DNA of 64,000 nt from Streptomyces canus (GTDB taxonomy: Bacteria > Actinomycetota > Actinomycetes > Streptomycetales > Streptomycetaceae): NCBI RefSeq assembly GCF_041435015.1, contig NZ_CP107989.1, positions 7,874,001 through 7,938,000 of the forward strand. Reading direction: 5' to 3'. Below the pieces are notes generated by a model. That model searched no databases. It was given only the letters and a program-made list of their open reading frames with translations, and was not told the DNA's origin. The stretch's first letter is position 1, and every line of letters begins with the position of its first letter. A program made the position numbers and the translations under genes. Below are positions 1 to 8,455 of the stretch, in pieces.

Positions 1-1345
1 GGCGGCCCGCGGCGGCCGCCACCTCCCGCAGGAAGGCCCGCCGGAACCCGTCCGACTCCAGCGAGCCGTGCCAGTGGGTCCCCCAGGTCTGGCCGACGCG
101 GCAGCCGTCGAGGAAGGTTTGGCCCCCGTGGATGTCGGCGACCCCGTGATGGATCTCGTACCCCGCGACATGCTCGCCGAGGGCTTCGCCCTCCGGCCGG
201 GTCAGGGTCTTCTCCCGCGCGAACCGCACCCGCACGGGAAGGACTCCGAGCCCCTCGACGTGCCCCCGCCGACTCTCGACCTCGTCCTCGATGTGCTCGC
301 CGAGGATCTGGAAGCCACCGCAGATGCCGAGCACCGGGCGTCCTTGAGCGGCCCTGGTGACGAGGGCGTCGGCCAGCCCGCGCTCCCGCAGCCACTCCAG
401 CGCCCGAACGGTCCCGCGGGTTCCCGGAATCACGACGAGGTCGGCGTCCGCCAGCTCCTCCGCCCGGTCCACGAACCGCACCACCACACCGGGTTCGGCG
501 GCCAGGGCGTCGACGTCGGTGAAGTTGGACATCAGCGGAATCGCACAGACGGCGACCCGCAGCACGTCCTCACCCACCGGAGGGCTCACCGCGGACTCCC
601 GGACCGTCCCCCGCAGGGACACCCGCAGCCCGTCCTCCTCGTCGATCCCGAGCCCGTGCCGGAAGGGCAGAACGCCGTAGGTGTGGCGTCCGGTGAGCCC
701 GTGGAGCATGTCCAGTCCCGGCTCCAACAGCGAGACATCCCCCCGGAACTTGTTGACGAGGAACCCGGCGACGAGCGCCTGGTCCTCGGGGGAGAGCAGC
801 GCGACGGTCCCGAAGAAGGAGGCGAAGACGCCCCCGCGGTCGATGTCGCCCACGACCAGCACGGGCAGCCCGGCGTTCCGGGCGATCCCCATGTTGACGA
901 TGTCGGTACGCCGCAGGTTGATCTCGGCCGGGCTGCCGGCCCCCTCACAGATCACCGCGTCATACGTGCCCCGCAACTCGCCGAGACAGTCGAGCACCGT
1001 CCCGAGAAGCTGCTGCTGCCGCCCCCCGTGATAGCCGCGTGCGCTCAACTCCCCGACGGGCTTCCCGAGCAGCACGACCTGACTGCTCTGCTCACCACCG
1101 GGCTTGAGCAGCACGGGATTCATCAGCGCGGTCGGCTCGATGCGGCAGGCCTGCGCCTGCATGGCCTGCGCCCGGCCGATCTCGGCGCCCTCGCGGGTGA
1201 CGAACGAGTTGAGGGACATGTTCTGCGCCTTGAACGGCGCGACCTTCACCCCCTGCCGCACCAGCCACCGGCAGATCCCGGCGGTGACGACACTCTTGCC
1301 GGCGTCCGAGGTGGTTCCGGCGACGAGAAGACCCCCGCCACTCAT
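1..1345 (-). CDS. cobQ: Cobyric acid synthase, C-terminus outside window
   Basis: Glutamine- and ATP-dependent amidase that amidates the b, d, e and g side chains of adenosylcobyrinic acid a,c-diamide in cytosolic cobalamin synthesis. The roughly 448 visible residues open with a nucleotide-binding start (LLVAGTTSDAGKS), then KAQNMSLNS near residue 45, both typical of CobQ/CbiP. A class I glutamine amidotransferase domain follows, with its nucleophile Cys in VLGICGGFQILG near residue 340 and a later GTHWHG that supplies the His. The ATG at 1345 overlaps the cobD stop in ATGA, so the two genes are translationally coupled. The last part of the protein runs off the left edge of the window. Expression should depend on the riboswitch upstream of cobD. 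Confidence 0.93.
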   Translation of the reverse strand, partial: MSGGGLLVAGTTSDAGKSVVTAGICRWLVRQGVKVAPFKAQNMSLNSFVTREGAEIGRAQAMQAQACRIEPTALMNPVLLKPGGEQSSQVVLLGKPVGELSARGYHGGRQQQLLGTVLDCLGELRGTYDAVICEGAGSPAEINLRRTDIVNMGIARNAGLPVLVVGDIDRGGVFASFFGTVALLSPEDQALVAGFLVNKFRGDVSLLEPGLDMLHGLTGRHTYGVLPFRHGLGIDEEDGLRVSLRGTVRESAVSPPVGEDVLRVAVCAIPLMSNFTDVDALAAEPGVVVRFVDRAEELADADLVVIPGTRGTVRALEWLRERGLADALVTRAAQGRPVLGICGGFQILGEHIEDEVESRRGHVEGLGVLPVRVRFAREKTLTRPEGEALGEHVAGYEIHHGVADIHGGQTFLDGCRVGQTWGTHWHGSLESDGFRRAFLREVAAAAGR

Positions 1346-2283
1346 GCCGTACGCCCCTTCACGAAGGCCCGCGCGGCGACACCGACGCCCAGCGCGAGCA
1401 GCCCGACGCGCCGTGACAGCCGTACGGCGCGCTCGATGTCGTACGTGGCGACGGCGCGCCCTTGCCGATGCAGCACTGGCCGATGCTCGACCCGCCCCGC
1501 GTACGAGAGCGTCCCCCCGAGCCGGACACCCAGCGCCCCCGCGAACGAGGCTTCCACGGGCCCGGCGTTGGGGCTCGGGTGCTTGGGCGCGTCCTCCCGC
1601 CAGGCCCGCACGGCACCCCGCGGACTGTCACCGGCCAGGGCGGCGAGTACGGCGGTCAGCCGCGCTCCCGGCCACCCGGCGAGGTCGTCGAGCCGGGCGG
1701 AAGCCCACCCGAAGCGGCGGTAGGTGACGGACCTGTGCCCCACCATGGCGTCGAGCGTGTTCACGGCCCGGAACCCGAGCAGCCCCGGCACCCCGGCGAC
1801 GGCCCCCCACACAAGCGCCCCCACGACGGCATCGGAGGTGTTCTCGGCGACGGACTCCACGACGGCCCGCGCGATCCCGTCGGCATCGAGCGCCTGAGGA
1901 TCGCGCCCACACAGATGCGGCAGCCGCTCCCGGGCCGCCTCGACGTCTCCGGCCTCCAGCGCCCGCCCGATGACCCGGGCCTCCCGCACGAGTGAAGTCC
2001 CGCCCACGACGGCCCAGGTGGCGGCGGCGGTGAGGGTGACGGAAGCGGTACGGGACGGACGTACGACGTTCTCCGCGACGGCACCGAGGCCCACGGCACC
2101 GCCCACACACACGGCGGTGTGCAGTGCACCCCACCCCCGGTGGTCCCGCCACAACACCCGCTCCACGGCGCCCGCGGCCCGTCCGAACGCGGCGACCGGA
2201 TGCCCCCGACGGGGGTCACCGAGCAGAAGGTCGCCGATCAGACCGGCGGCGGCGCCGTACGCGAAGACGCGATCGGCACGCAC
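1342..2283 (-). CDS. cobD: Adenosylcobinamide-phosphate synthase CobD/CbiB
   Basis: Integral membrane enzyme that joins the aminopropanol arm (or its phosphate) to adenosylcobyric acid, giving adenosylcobinamide (phosphate). It has 313 residues, the usual family length. It starts with a hydrophobic segment containing GDLLLGDPRRGHPV, a CobD/CbiB hallmark; other family blocks are VVESVAENTSDAVVGAL (around residues 140-156), NTLDAMVGHRS and the late PNAGPVEASFAGAL. The start codon is GTG with only a weak ribosome site, so initiation may itself be controlled by the folded leader. It is the first gene after the cobalamin riboswitch and is followed by cobQ with a 4-base overlap. Confidence 0.93.
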   Translation of the reverse strand: MRADRVFAYGAAAGLIGDLLLGDPRRGHPVAAFGRAAGAVERVLWRDHRGWGALHTAVCVGGAVGLGAVAENVVRPSRTASVTLTAAATWAVVGGTSLVREARVIGRALEAGDVEAARERLPHLCGRDPQALDADGIARAVVESVAENTSDAVVGALVWGAVAGVPGLLGFRAVNTLDAMVGHRSVTYRRFGWASARLDDLAGWPGARLTAVLAALAGDSPRGAVRAWREDAPKHPSPNAGPVEASFAGALGVRLGGTLSYAGRVEHRPVLHRQGRAVATYDIERAVRLSRRVGLLALGVGVAARAFVKGRTA

Positions 2284-2384
2284 CGGCTCAGCCGATCGCG
2301 GGGTCGTTCAAGTGCCTGGTACCGCAGGTGGATCGGCAGGCGAGCATCGCGTCATGTCCTCACTCAGGGTGTCCACGCCCTGGT

Positions 2385-2510
2385 TCGACGAGTCCGGCGG
2401 CGAGAGTTCCTGGCTCCCGGGGCTACCTACCCCGGTGACAGTGGCGGGACCGCGCCGGATTCGCACCGGCTTCCTCTTCTGCCGCCGTATATGGCTCCGG
2501 CAGTCCACCA
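2385..2510 (-). promoter_or_regulatory. Cobalamin (B12) riboswitch before cobD
   Basis: Read on the minus strand, the leader contains the family core almost letter for letter: GAAGCCGGTGCGAATCCGGC (2456-2475), then GCGGTCCCGCCACTGT around 2438-2455, and the B12 box GAGCCAGGAACTC (2404-2416). Outer helices probably extend further on both sides, and the limits given are approximate. About 100 bases lie between the core and the cobD GTG. That stretch holds a small CAGGG/CCCTG hairpin but no obvious U-tract, so control of translation or Rho-type termination is more likely than an intrinsic terminator (inference). High adenosylcobalamin should switch cobD-cobQ off. Confidence 0.93.
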
Positions 2511-2611
2511 CGGCCCTTCGAGAGCCGTCAACTTGCTTCTGACCTGCGGCGGGGGAGTGTGCACAACCCCACATCGCCGGTCCGGCGGGACAGCGGACCG
2601 GAGGCGAAAGA

Positions 2612-2658
2612 ACGGCCGGGAGGGTACGGAACGTTGAGTTCCGTACCCTCCCGGCCGT
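2612..2658 (-). terminator. Long perfect hairpin ending the pit operon
   Basis: Two perfectly complementary 21-base arms (2612-2632 and 2638-2658) enclose the loop GTTGA. It lies 16 bases beyond the stop of the small membrane gene and before the cobalamin leader, so it should stop transcripts coming from the phosphate transporter. There is no U-tract, as is common in Streptomyces. Confidence 0.8.
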
Positions 2659-2674
2659 CGAGGGACCGGTGCCG

Positions 2675-2896
2675 TCAGGCCACGATCAGATAGATCCCGT
2701 ACGCCACGGCCGCCGCGCACGCCGCGAAGCAGGCGTAGGCGCCGGTGACCGCGAGGGCGGCCGAGTCGCCCTGGGCGGTGGCCCGTTCCTGGCGGGACAG
2801 GCCCATGATGCCGAGGGTGAACAGGGCCACGAGGCCCACGGTGACGACGAGGCTGACGCCGAAGACGGAGCCGAGTGCTTCCCAGTCGATCTTCAT
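2675..2896 (-). CDS. Small two-span membrane protein downstream of pit
   Basis: Protein of 73 residues with two strongly hydrophobic segments (about 13-32 and 49-71) separated by a short polar loop LSRQERATAQGD. I know no biochemical function for it. It lies 26 bases after pit and just before a strong terminator, so the two genes form an operon and it may be an accessory of the phosphate transporter (inference). It starts at an ATG with an upstream AAGGAAGC-like ribosome site. Small membrane proteins in this position are, as far as I recall, conserved in streptomycetes. Confidence 0.8.
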   Translation of the reverse strand: MKIDWEALGSVFGVSLVVTVGLVALFTLGIMGLSRQERATAQGDSAALAVTGAYACFAACAAAVAYGIYLIVA

Positions 2897-2922
2897 GGTG
2901 AGGCTTCCTTAGTACTGCGGGC

Positions 2923-4161
2923 TCAGACGGCGGCCGGCGGGGCGGCCGGTTCCGTCGTGGCGGGCGGGGCCGGGATCGTGGCGGTGAGGGCCTCGGTCAC
3001 CGTGCCCGCGGGCGGCGGGGTCACGGCGGCGATCGCCGTGGTCACCACGCCGGCCGGCTCGTCGGTGTGGTTGACGTTGGACGCGTCCACGACCTCGCGC
3101 CGCGAGATCTTCCAGATCGCCGCGCTGGAGGCGACGAGGAAGACCGCCACGACCGCCGTACCCCAGTCGCCGAGGTCCGTGACCGACTCCGCCAGGGCGC
3201 CCACCAGGGCCGCCGCCGGGAGCGTCAGGCCCCAGGCGACGAACATGCGGGTGGCCGTGGACCAGCGGACGACGCCGCCCTTGCGGCCGAGGCCGGCGCC
3301 CATCACCGAACCGGAGACGGAGTGCGTGGTGGAGAGGGAGAAGCCGAGGTGGGACGAGGCCAGGATGACGGTGGCCGCGCTGGTCTGGGCGGCGAAGCCC
3401 TGCTGCGGCTGGAGGTCGGTCAGGCCCTTGCCCATGGTGCGGATGATGCGCCAGCCGCCGAGGTAGGTGCCGAGCGCGATGGCGAGGCCCGCCGAGAGGA
3501 TGACCCAGGTGGGCGGGTCCGAGTCGGGTGCGACGACACCGCCGGCGACCAGGGCGAGGGTGATGATGCCCATCGTCTTCTGCGCGTCGTTGGTGCCGTG
3601 GGCCAGCGAGACCAGACCGGCCGAGGCGATCTGGCCGGTGCGGTAGCCCTTCGCGGCGGCCTTGCCGTCGGCCTTCTTGCCCAGGCTGTAGGAGAGCCGG
3701 GTGGCCAGCATGGCGGCGATGCCCGCGACGATCGGCGCCGCGATCGCCGGGATCAGGACCTTGGTGATGAGCGCGTCACCGTGGACCGCGCCCATGCCCG
3801 CCGAGGCGATGGTGGCGCCGATCAGCCCGCCCATGAGGGCGTGCGAGGAACTGGAGGGCAGGCCCACCAGCCAGGTCAGCAGGTTCCAGAGGATCGCGCC
3901 GACCAGGGCGGCGAAGATGACCTCGGGACGGATGCCGGTCTCGTCGACGAGACCCTTGGAGATCGTGTTGGCGACCTCCACCGAGAGGAAAGCGCCCACA
4001 AGGTTGAGCACGGCGGACATGGCCACCGCGACCTTGGGCTTGAGTGCACCGGTCGAGATGGTGGTGGCCATCGCGTTGGCGGTGTCGTGAAAACCGTTCG
4101 TGAAATCGAACGCGAGTGCGGTTACCACCACAATCGCGAGGATCAGCGAGAAGTTTTCCAT
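2923..4161 (-). CDS. pit: Low-affinity inorganic phosphate transporter (Pit)
   Basis: Protein of 412 residues with about ten membrane spans. It belongs to the Pit/PHO-4 family of cation- or proton-coupled phosphate carriers in the plasma membrane. The two family signature repeats are present: FDFTNGFHDTANAMAT near residue 20 and SLAHGTNDAQKTMGI near residue 186. A GLPSSSSHAL stretch lies near residue 100, and its counterpart SLSTTHSVSGS near residue 277. The last ~40 residues are an Ala/Pro/Thr-rich tail. A PHO box precedes the gene, which suggests PhoP control, as described for pitH2 of S. coelicolor. The small membrane gene downstream is probably cotranscribed. Confidence 0.93.
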   Translation of the reverse strand: MENFSLILAIVVVTALAFDFTNGFHDTANAMATTISTGALKPKVAVAMSAVLNLVGAFLSVEVANTISKGLVDETGIRPEVIFAALVGAILWNLLTWLVGLPSSSSHALMGGLIGATIASAGMGAVHGDALITKVLIPAIAAPIVAGIAAMLATRLSYSLGKKADGKAAAKGYRTGQIASAGLVSLAHGTNDAQKTMGIITLALVAGGVVAPDSDPPTWVILSAGLAIALGTYLGGWRIIRTMGKGLTDLQPQQGFAAQTSAATVILASSHLGFSLSTTHSVSGSVMGAGLGRKGGVVRWSTATRMFVAWGLTLPAAALVGALAESVTDLGDWGTAVVAVFLVASSAAIWKISRREVVDASNVNHTDEPAGVVTTAIAAVTPPPAGTVTEALTATIPAPPATTEPAAPPAAV

Positions 4162-4198
4162 TTACCCAGGCAATCGTTCGAGGTCATTGGCCTGTTGA

Positions 4199-4230
4199 AG
4201 GTAAGTAACCTGGATGAACGGAAGGTGAAC
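4199..4230 (-). promoter_or_regulatory. PHO box (PhoP direct repeats) upstream of pit
   Basis: On the minus strand three 11-base units follow each other: GTTCACCTTCC, GTTCATCCAGG and the weaker TTACTTACCTT. They match the PhoP direct-repeat pattern (GTTCACC plus four bases) known from Streptomyces. The array ends about 40 bases before the pit ATG, where PhoP could activate or block the promoter. The site is read from sequence; PhoP binding is inferred. Confidence 0.75.
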
Positions 4231-4581
4231 TGAGGCGGGCCGCACGGTGACCGTAATCTTCTGCTACGGCTTTGCTCGACCTCGCGGCCCCCGCGCGGCC
4301 CGTGCGCCCCACGGCTATGCCCCCGAACGAACCCCCTCGGCTGATGCGCCGACCCGTTTGAAGAGATTCCGGTCACCCGCCGAGTTGGAGCGGGCCATCC
4401 ACGGACGTAGACGAACTCGGCACCCGTGGTCCTGGCCTTCTGCCCGTTGACGTTCTTCTGGTGCGGCGAGATGGGCAGGCTTGCGATCACGGGCCAGGTG
4501 TCCCCCGGAATGGCGTCGGATCTGTGCCCTACAGGGCCCCGGCCCGAGGCGAACCGGCGCCACGGCTGGCAGGATCGCGGC
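4231..4581. other. Intergenic spacer between pit and aldolase genes
   Basis: About 350 bases with divergent genes on either side, expected to hold both promoters. A 67-codon open frame on the plus strand (4247-4450) has an Arg/Pro-rich composition and no clear ribosome site, and I do not regard it as a gene. I see no strong hairpin or repeat here. Confidence 0.5.
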
Positions 4582-5274
4582 ATGGCTGAGGAACAGCGGG
4601 ATCCACGGGACGTACGGCGTGTCGGTGCCGAGGAGGCGGACGCCTGGGGGGAGTTGGTCGACACGGCCCGCCGGACGGTGTCCGACGGACTGGTCGTCGG
4701 AACCTCCGGCAACGTCTCGGTGCGCGTCGCGGACACGGTCCTGGTCACGCCCTCTGGCGTCCCCTACGACCGCCTCACGCCGGACGACGTCACGGGCGTC
4801 GACCTCGACGGCCGACAGGTCCTCGGCAGGCTGGTCCCGACGAGCGAACTCCCCATGCATCTGGCCGTCTACCGCAGCACCGACGCCCGCGCGGTCGTCC
4901 ACACCCACGCCGTGCACGCCACGGCCGTCTCCACGCTCGTGCCCGAGCTCCCCGCGATCCACTACATGACCGGCGCGCTCGGCGGTGCCGTCCGGGTTGC
5001 CCCCTATGCCACCTACGGCACCGACGAGTTGGCCGAGAACATGCTCCACGCCCTCGCCGACCGCTCCGCCTGCCTCCTCCAGAACCACGGAACGATCGCC
5101 TACGGCGCCACCCTCTCCCAGGCCTACGACCGCACCGCCCAGCTGGAATGGATGTGCCACCTGTGGCTCACGGCCCGCGCGGTACCGGGCCTGACCCCGA
5201 ACCTGCTGACGGAGGAACAGGTGATGGAGGCGGGGGAGCGGTTGCGGGGGTACGGGCAGCGGGGGCTGCGCTGA
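4582..5274 (+). CDS. Class II aldolase/adducin family protein
   Basis: Zinc-dependent aldolase of the L-fuculose-1-phosphate/L-ribulose-5-phosphate family, 230 residues, the normal size. The visible active-site elements are GTSGNVSVR (phosphate loop), the general-base Glu in TSELPMHLAVY, the zinc ligands in VVHTHAVHATAVS and the third His in LLQNHGTIAYG. I chose the ATG at 4582 (MAEEQRDP) rather than the in-frame start at 4426 because the extra 52 residues show no family similarity. The substrate cannot be told from sequence; a short-chain aldose or ketose phosphate is likely. It appears to be transcribed alone. Confidence 0.85.
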   Translation: MAEEQRDPRDVRRVGAEEADAWGELVDTARRTVSDGLVVGTSGNVSVRVADTVLVTPSGVPYDRLTPDDVTGVDLDGRQVLGRLVPTSELPMHLAVYRSTDARAVVHTHAVHATAVSTLVPELPAIHYMTGALGGAVRVAPYATYGTDELAENMLHALADRSACLLQNHGTIAYGATLSQAYDRTAQLEWMCHLWLTARAVPGLTPNLLTEEQVMEAGERLRGYGQRGLR

Positions 5275-5344
5275 GCTTGAGCGGGAAGCCTACGGGGGTG
5301 CGACGCCGGGTCCTTGCGCGTGTGCGGGCCGGTGGGGGCTGGTC

Positions 5345-5365
5345 GCGCAGTTCCCCGCGCCCCTG
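5345..5365 (-). repeat. Streptomyces interspersed element, copy 1
   Basis: Read on the minus strand, this 21-base stretch contains GGGGCGCGGGGAACTGCGC, an element I recognise as scattered in many Streptomyces intergenic regions. The plus-strand flank (CCGGTGGGGGCTGGTC) is part of the longer version. It lies 71 bases after the aldolase stop. Confidence 0.7.
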
Positions 5366-5593
5366 AGGAGTTGCAGTCACCCGCGCCACAATGGACCGCT
5401 CGCCGCGTACGGCGCGCAGGGGACGGGCTGGGGGGTGTCCGCCCGCAGCGGCCGGCGTCCGATACCGAGCCCTGCTCAAGGGACCGAGCCCCGGACCGAG
5501 GACGGACACCCCCCACCCCGGCCCCGACCCACACACCACCCGCACGCGCTACATCCGCCCCCACCGAAGCCGAAACGGGCCGCCGCAGGCATC

Positions 5594-5614
5594 CAGGGGC
5601 GCGGGGAACTGCGC
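5594..5614 (+). repeat. Streptomyces interspersed element, copy 2, inverted
   Basis: An exact 21-base copy of the element at 5345-5365 in the opposite orientation, with 228 bases between them. The flanking CGAAACGGGCCGCCGCAGG and CCGAAGCAGGCCGCCGCAGG show that a second, longer motif is repeated here as well. A transcript through the region could fold back on itself. Confidence 0.7.
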
Positions 5615-5723
5615 ACAACGCCCACCCCCACCCAACCGAAGCAGGCCGCCGCAGGCACCCCCGCCCAACCGCCGGAGGCACGCCCACTGGCCGTCGACCG
5701 GGTCTGACAGGACACTGAAAGGC

Positions 5724-6899
5724 GTGCGTACTGTCAAAGCGACGGCCGCTGCCGTCACCGCAGCCCTGGCGGCCGGCACGGCCGGAATCGTCGCCGGGAG
5801 GATCGCCAGCGACGCCGGACTGAAGGCGCCACCGGGCCGCCCGCTGCCCGGTGAACCCCGGCTCACCGTTCACTCCGTCGCCGCCGGCCGTATCACCCTC
5901 ACCCGCGACCTCGCCGCCCTCCGCCCCGGCCGATACGGCCTCGCAGGCGACGCCTCCCACGCCGTCGTGGGCCCCGTCCTCGCCGCGGAACCGCACTCCG
6001 CCGACACCGTCGTCCGCCGCCTGGAAAGCGTCACCCACGGCACCCTGGAACCGGGCGACAAGGTCTGGCTCACCCCGAACGCGTACGTCGGCAACCCGAA
6101 GTCGATCCTCGGCCTCGACCACACCGACGTCGAGATTCCGGGCGAACTCGGCGCCCTGCCCGCGTGGTTCATCCCGGGTGTACGCGACACCTGGGTCATC
6201 GCGGTCCACGGCCTCGGCACGACCCGCGAACACGCCATGAACCTCATGGAGTTCCTGCACGGCCTCCGCTTCCCGGTCCTCGCCCCCGCTTACCGCGGCG
6301 ACGCGGGCGCCCCCCGCCCGCCCGACGGCCTGAACCACTTCGGCGACACCGAGTGGCGCGACCTGGACGCGGCGATGCGGTACGCCGTCGACCACGGCGC
6401 CCGCCAACTCGTCCTGCACGGCTGGTCCACCGGTGCCACGATGGCCCTGCGCGCCGCCGCCCACTCGGACCTGCGCGACCGCGTCAGGGGGCTGATCCTG
6501 GACTCCCCGGTCCTCAGCTGGGAGCGGACCCTGCGCGCCCTCGCCGCGGCCCGCCACACCCCCGGCGTCCTCCTGCCGCTCGCGGTGCGCGCGGCACAGG
6601 GCCGCACCGGGCTGCCCAGCGACCACTTCGGCCTGTACGCGGACCGCACCGTCCCCTACGCCGACCACGAGAACCGGACCGACGACATGGGCCCCGACCG
6701 GCCCCCGCCGCCGACCCTGATCTTCCACGGTCCGGACGACACGATCGCCCCCTGGGACCTCTCCCGCCGTCTCGCCGGCACCCACCCCGACCGGATCGCC
6801 CTCCACACGGTCCGCGAGGCCCCCCACGCGGCGATGTGGAACGCCGACCCGAGCGGCTACGAAGAAGCACTGCGCCGTTTCCTCACCCCCCTGATGTGA
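5724..6899 (+). CDS. Membrane-anchored alpha/beta hydrolase
   Basis: Protein of 391 residues. The N-terminus carries a short basic start and a hydrophobic stretch (about residues 8-30, AAAVTAALAAGTAGIVAG), so it is exported or anchored. The hydrolase core spans roughly residues 135-390: oxyanion/HG motif (AVHGLGTTREH), nucleophile elbow HGWSTGATMAL with Ser as nucleophile, Asp in FHGPDDTIAP and a final His in APHAAMW. This is a complete serine-hydrolase triad. The substrate is unknown; similar streptomycete proteins are annotated only as alpha/beta fold hydrolases. The GTG at 5724 is preceded by GAAAGG; the in-frame extension upstream is repeat-derived and was rejected. Confidence 0.8.
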   Translation: MRTVKATAAAVTAALAAGTAGIVAGRIASDAGLKAPPGRPLPGEPRLTVHSVAAGRITLTRDLAALRPGRYGLAGDASHAVVGPVLAAEPHSADTVVRRLESVTHGTLEPGDKVWLTPNAYVGNPKSILGLDHTDVEIPGELGALPAWFIPGVRDTWVIAVHGLGTTREHAMNLMEFLHGLRFPVLAPAYRGDAGAPRPPDGLNHFGDTEWRDLDAAMRYAVDHGARQLVLHGWSTGATMALRAAAHSDLRDRVRGLILDSPVLSWERTLRALAAARHTPGVLLPLAVRAAQGRTGLPSDHFGLYADRTVPYADHENRTDDMGPDRPPPPTLIFHGPDDTIAPWDLSRRLAGTHPDRIALHTVREAPHAAMWNADPSGYEEALRRFLTPLM

Positions 6900-7056
6900 C
6901 CTCCGGGCGCCCCGGTCCCACAGGTTCCGTTTAAGCCCGTACTACTGGCCTGATCTCGGCGTATGCCCCTTCGCGCGGCCCCGGCGTCGGCCCGCCCCGT
7001 CGCGCGCGGTGGCATTCCGTTTGGGTTTTCGGACCGTCAACCGGAAGACTGCACCC

Positions 7057-8454
7057 GTGACGTCCCGTATCCCGCGCGACTCCAGGCTTCGACTCGTCCG
7101 CCCGCGACCCCTGGCCGCCGCCCCCTCAGCCGTGAACCAACGGCGCCCACGCCGCCCCGCGCCCCGCCCGCCGGAAGGCACACCGGCCCCCGCGGAACTG
7201 GCCAGAATGGCGCGCTCCGGTCTCGCCGACGCGGCCCGTGTCGCGCACTGGGCCGACGGCGCCCTGGGCCCCGGCAGGGACGGCGCGGGCTCCGACGGCA
7301 AGGGCACCCTCTCCGACGAGACAGCCGGGCGCGCGGCCGGGGATCTCGGCCTGACCGCGGCTCAGGTCCGCGCCGCCTGGGACACCGCCCGCCTCGCCGG
7401 TCTGATCGAGGTGCATGGCGACAGCGCGCGCCCGGGCTGGCGGCTGCGCGCCTGGAACCGTGACGACAGCGCCGTACTGCGCGGCTGGGTCGCCCTCTTC
7501 GACGCCTGGTCGCTCGCCTCCCCGGAACCCACCGACCGCGAGCCCGCCGCCGTCGCCGAGGTCGTCTCGGCCATGCCCCAGGTGCTCTCCTTCCTCCAGC
7601 TGTCGGCCGGCCCCGTCCCGGTCGAGCAACTCCTGGACCTCCTGGAGCAGCGCGTCACCGAACTGCGCACCGCGCGCTGCGAGATCCCCTACGGTCCCCA
7701 GCCGGAGCCCGTGGAGGAGCCCGAGACGGCCGACGCCCCCCTCGCCCCCCTCCTCGACTGGGCCCTGCGCGCCCTCGCCTCCGTCGGCGCCCTGACCTAC
7801 GGCGACGGGCAGGCCACCCTCACCCCGCTCGGCAGTTGGGCGGTGTGGGTCAAGCTGGAGCAGATCTGCGTCGCCGCGCAGAGTCCGGCCGGCAACATCG
7901 AGGTCGCCGCCGAGGAGATGCTGCGCGGCTGCGCCCAGCTGCGCCCCAACGCGGCCCGCGCCGAGTACCGCGCCTGGCTCGCGGCCCGTCCCGTCGGCAG
8001 CGCCGTCACCGAGCTGCTCGGCGCCGCCCGCGGTGACGACGCCCTGCTGCGCGGCCTCGCCTTCGAGGCCCTGCGCGTCGTCGGCGCCCCGGCCGAGCCC
8101 GACGTCCGCTCCGTGGCCGACGAGCCGACCCTGCGGCCGTACGCCCTGCTGTGGCTGGCCGAGCACGACGGGATCGACCCGGAGGACGCCCACGAGGTGC
8201 TCACCCGGGAAGAGGCCACCTGGCTGTGGGTCGACACCGCGGCCGCCGTCGCCGACCACGGCGAGGCCCCGATGCTGGTGCGACACCTGGAGTCCGCCCT
8301 CCAGCCGACCGTCCCCCGACTGCTCGACGAGGTCCGGGCCGTCGGCCACCCGCGCACCGTGCAGGTCCTGGTCGCCCTCGCCGCCGCCCACCCCGACCCG
8401 GCCCTCGCCAAGGCCGTACGCCGCGCCGCCTTCCAGGTGCACACGGGAGGATGA
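7057..8454 (+). CDS. Conserved hypothetical protein, Ala-rich
   Basis: I do not recognise this 465-residue protein. After a basic, Pro-rich N-terminus (about 1-45) it is almost entirely helical in character and Ala/Leu/Glu-rich. A block SDETAGRAAGDLGLTAAQVRAAWDT-like near residues 85-110 resembles a winged-helix or HTH start. The last ~150 residues (helices such as ALLRGLAFEALRVVGAP and VQVLVALAAAHPDPALAKAV) look like HEAT-type repeats. It is probably cytoplasmic, with no signal peptide or membrane span. I prefer the GTG at 7057, which has GGAAG upstream; an in-frame GTG at 7009 would add 16 residues. It ends one base before the convergent VOC gene. Confidence 0.75.
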   Translation: MTSRIPRDSRLRLVRPRPLAAAPSAVNQRRPRRPAPRPPEGTPAPAELARMARSGLADAARVAHWADGALGPGRDGAGSDGKGTLSDETAGRAAGDLGLTAAQVRAAWDTARLAGLIEVHGDSARPGWRLRAWNRDDSAVLRGWVALFDAWSLASPEPTDREPAAVAEVVSAMPQVLSFLQLSAGPVPVEQLLDLLEQRVTELRTARCEIPYGPQPEPVEEPETADAPLAPLLDWALRALASVGALTYGDGQATLTPLGSWAVWVKLEQICVAAQSPAGNIEVAAEEMLRGCAQLRPNAARAEYRAWLAARPVGSAVTELLGAARGDDALLRGLAFEALRVVGAPAEPDVRSVADEPTLRPYALLWLAEHDGIDPEDAHEVLTREEATWLWVDTAAAVADHGEAPMLVRHLESALQPTVPRLLDEVRAVGHPRTVQVLVALAAAHPDPALAKAVRRAAFQVHTGG

Positions 8455-8455
8455 G

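Larger units (their letters stand above)
5275..5723. other. Intergenic region with inverted interspersed repeats
   Basis: 449 bases with no convincing gene. It contains two inverted copies of a short G+C-rich element (listed separately) embedded in longer similar flanks. Examples are GGTGGGGGCTGGTCGCGCAG on one side and the Pro/Arg-coding complement around 5560-5670 on the other. The open frames here are long only because the composition is extreme. Confidence 0.6.

Noticed and set aside
4247..4450. 67-codon open frame upstream of the aldolase gene
   Set aside because: Arg/Pro-rich composition, no ribosome site and no resemblance to a known protein; it occupies a divergent promoter region.
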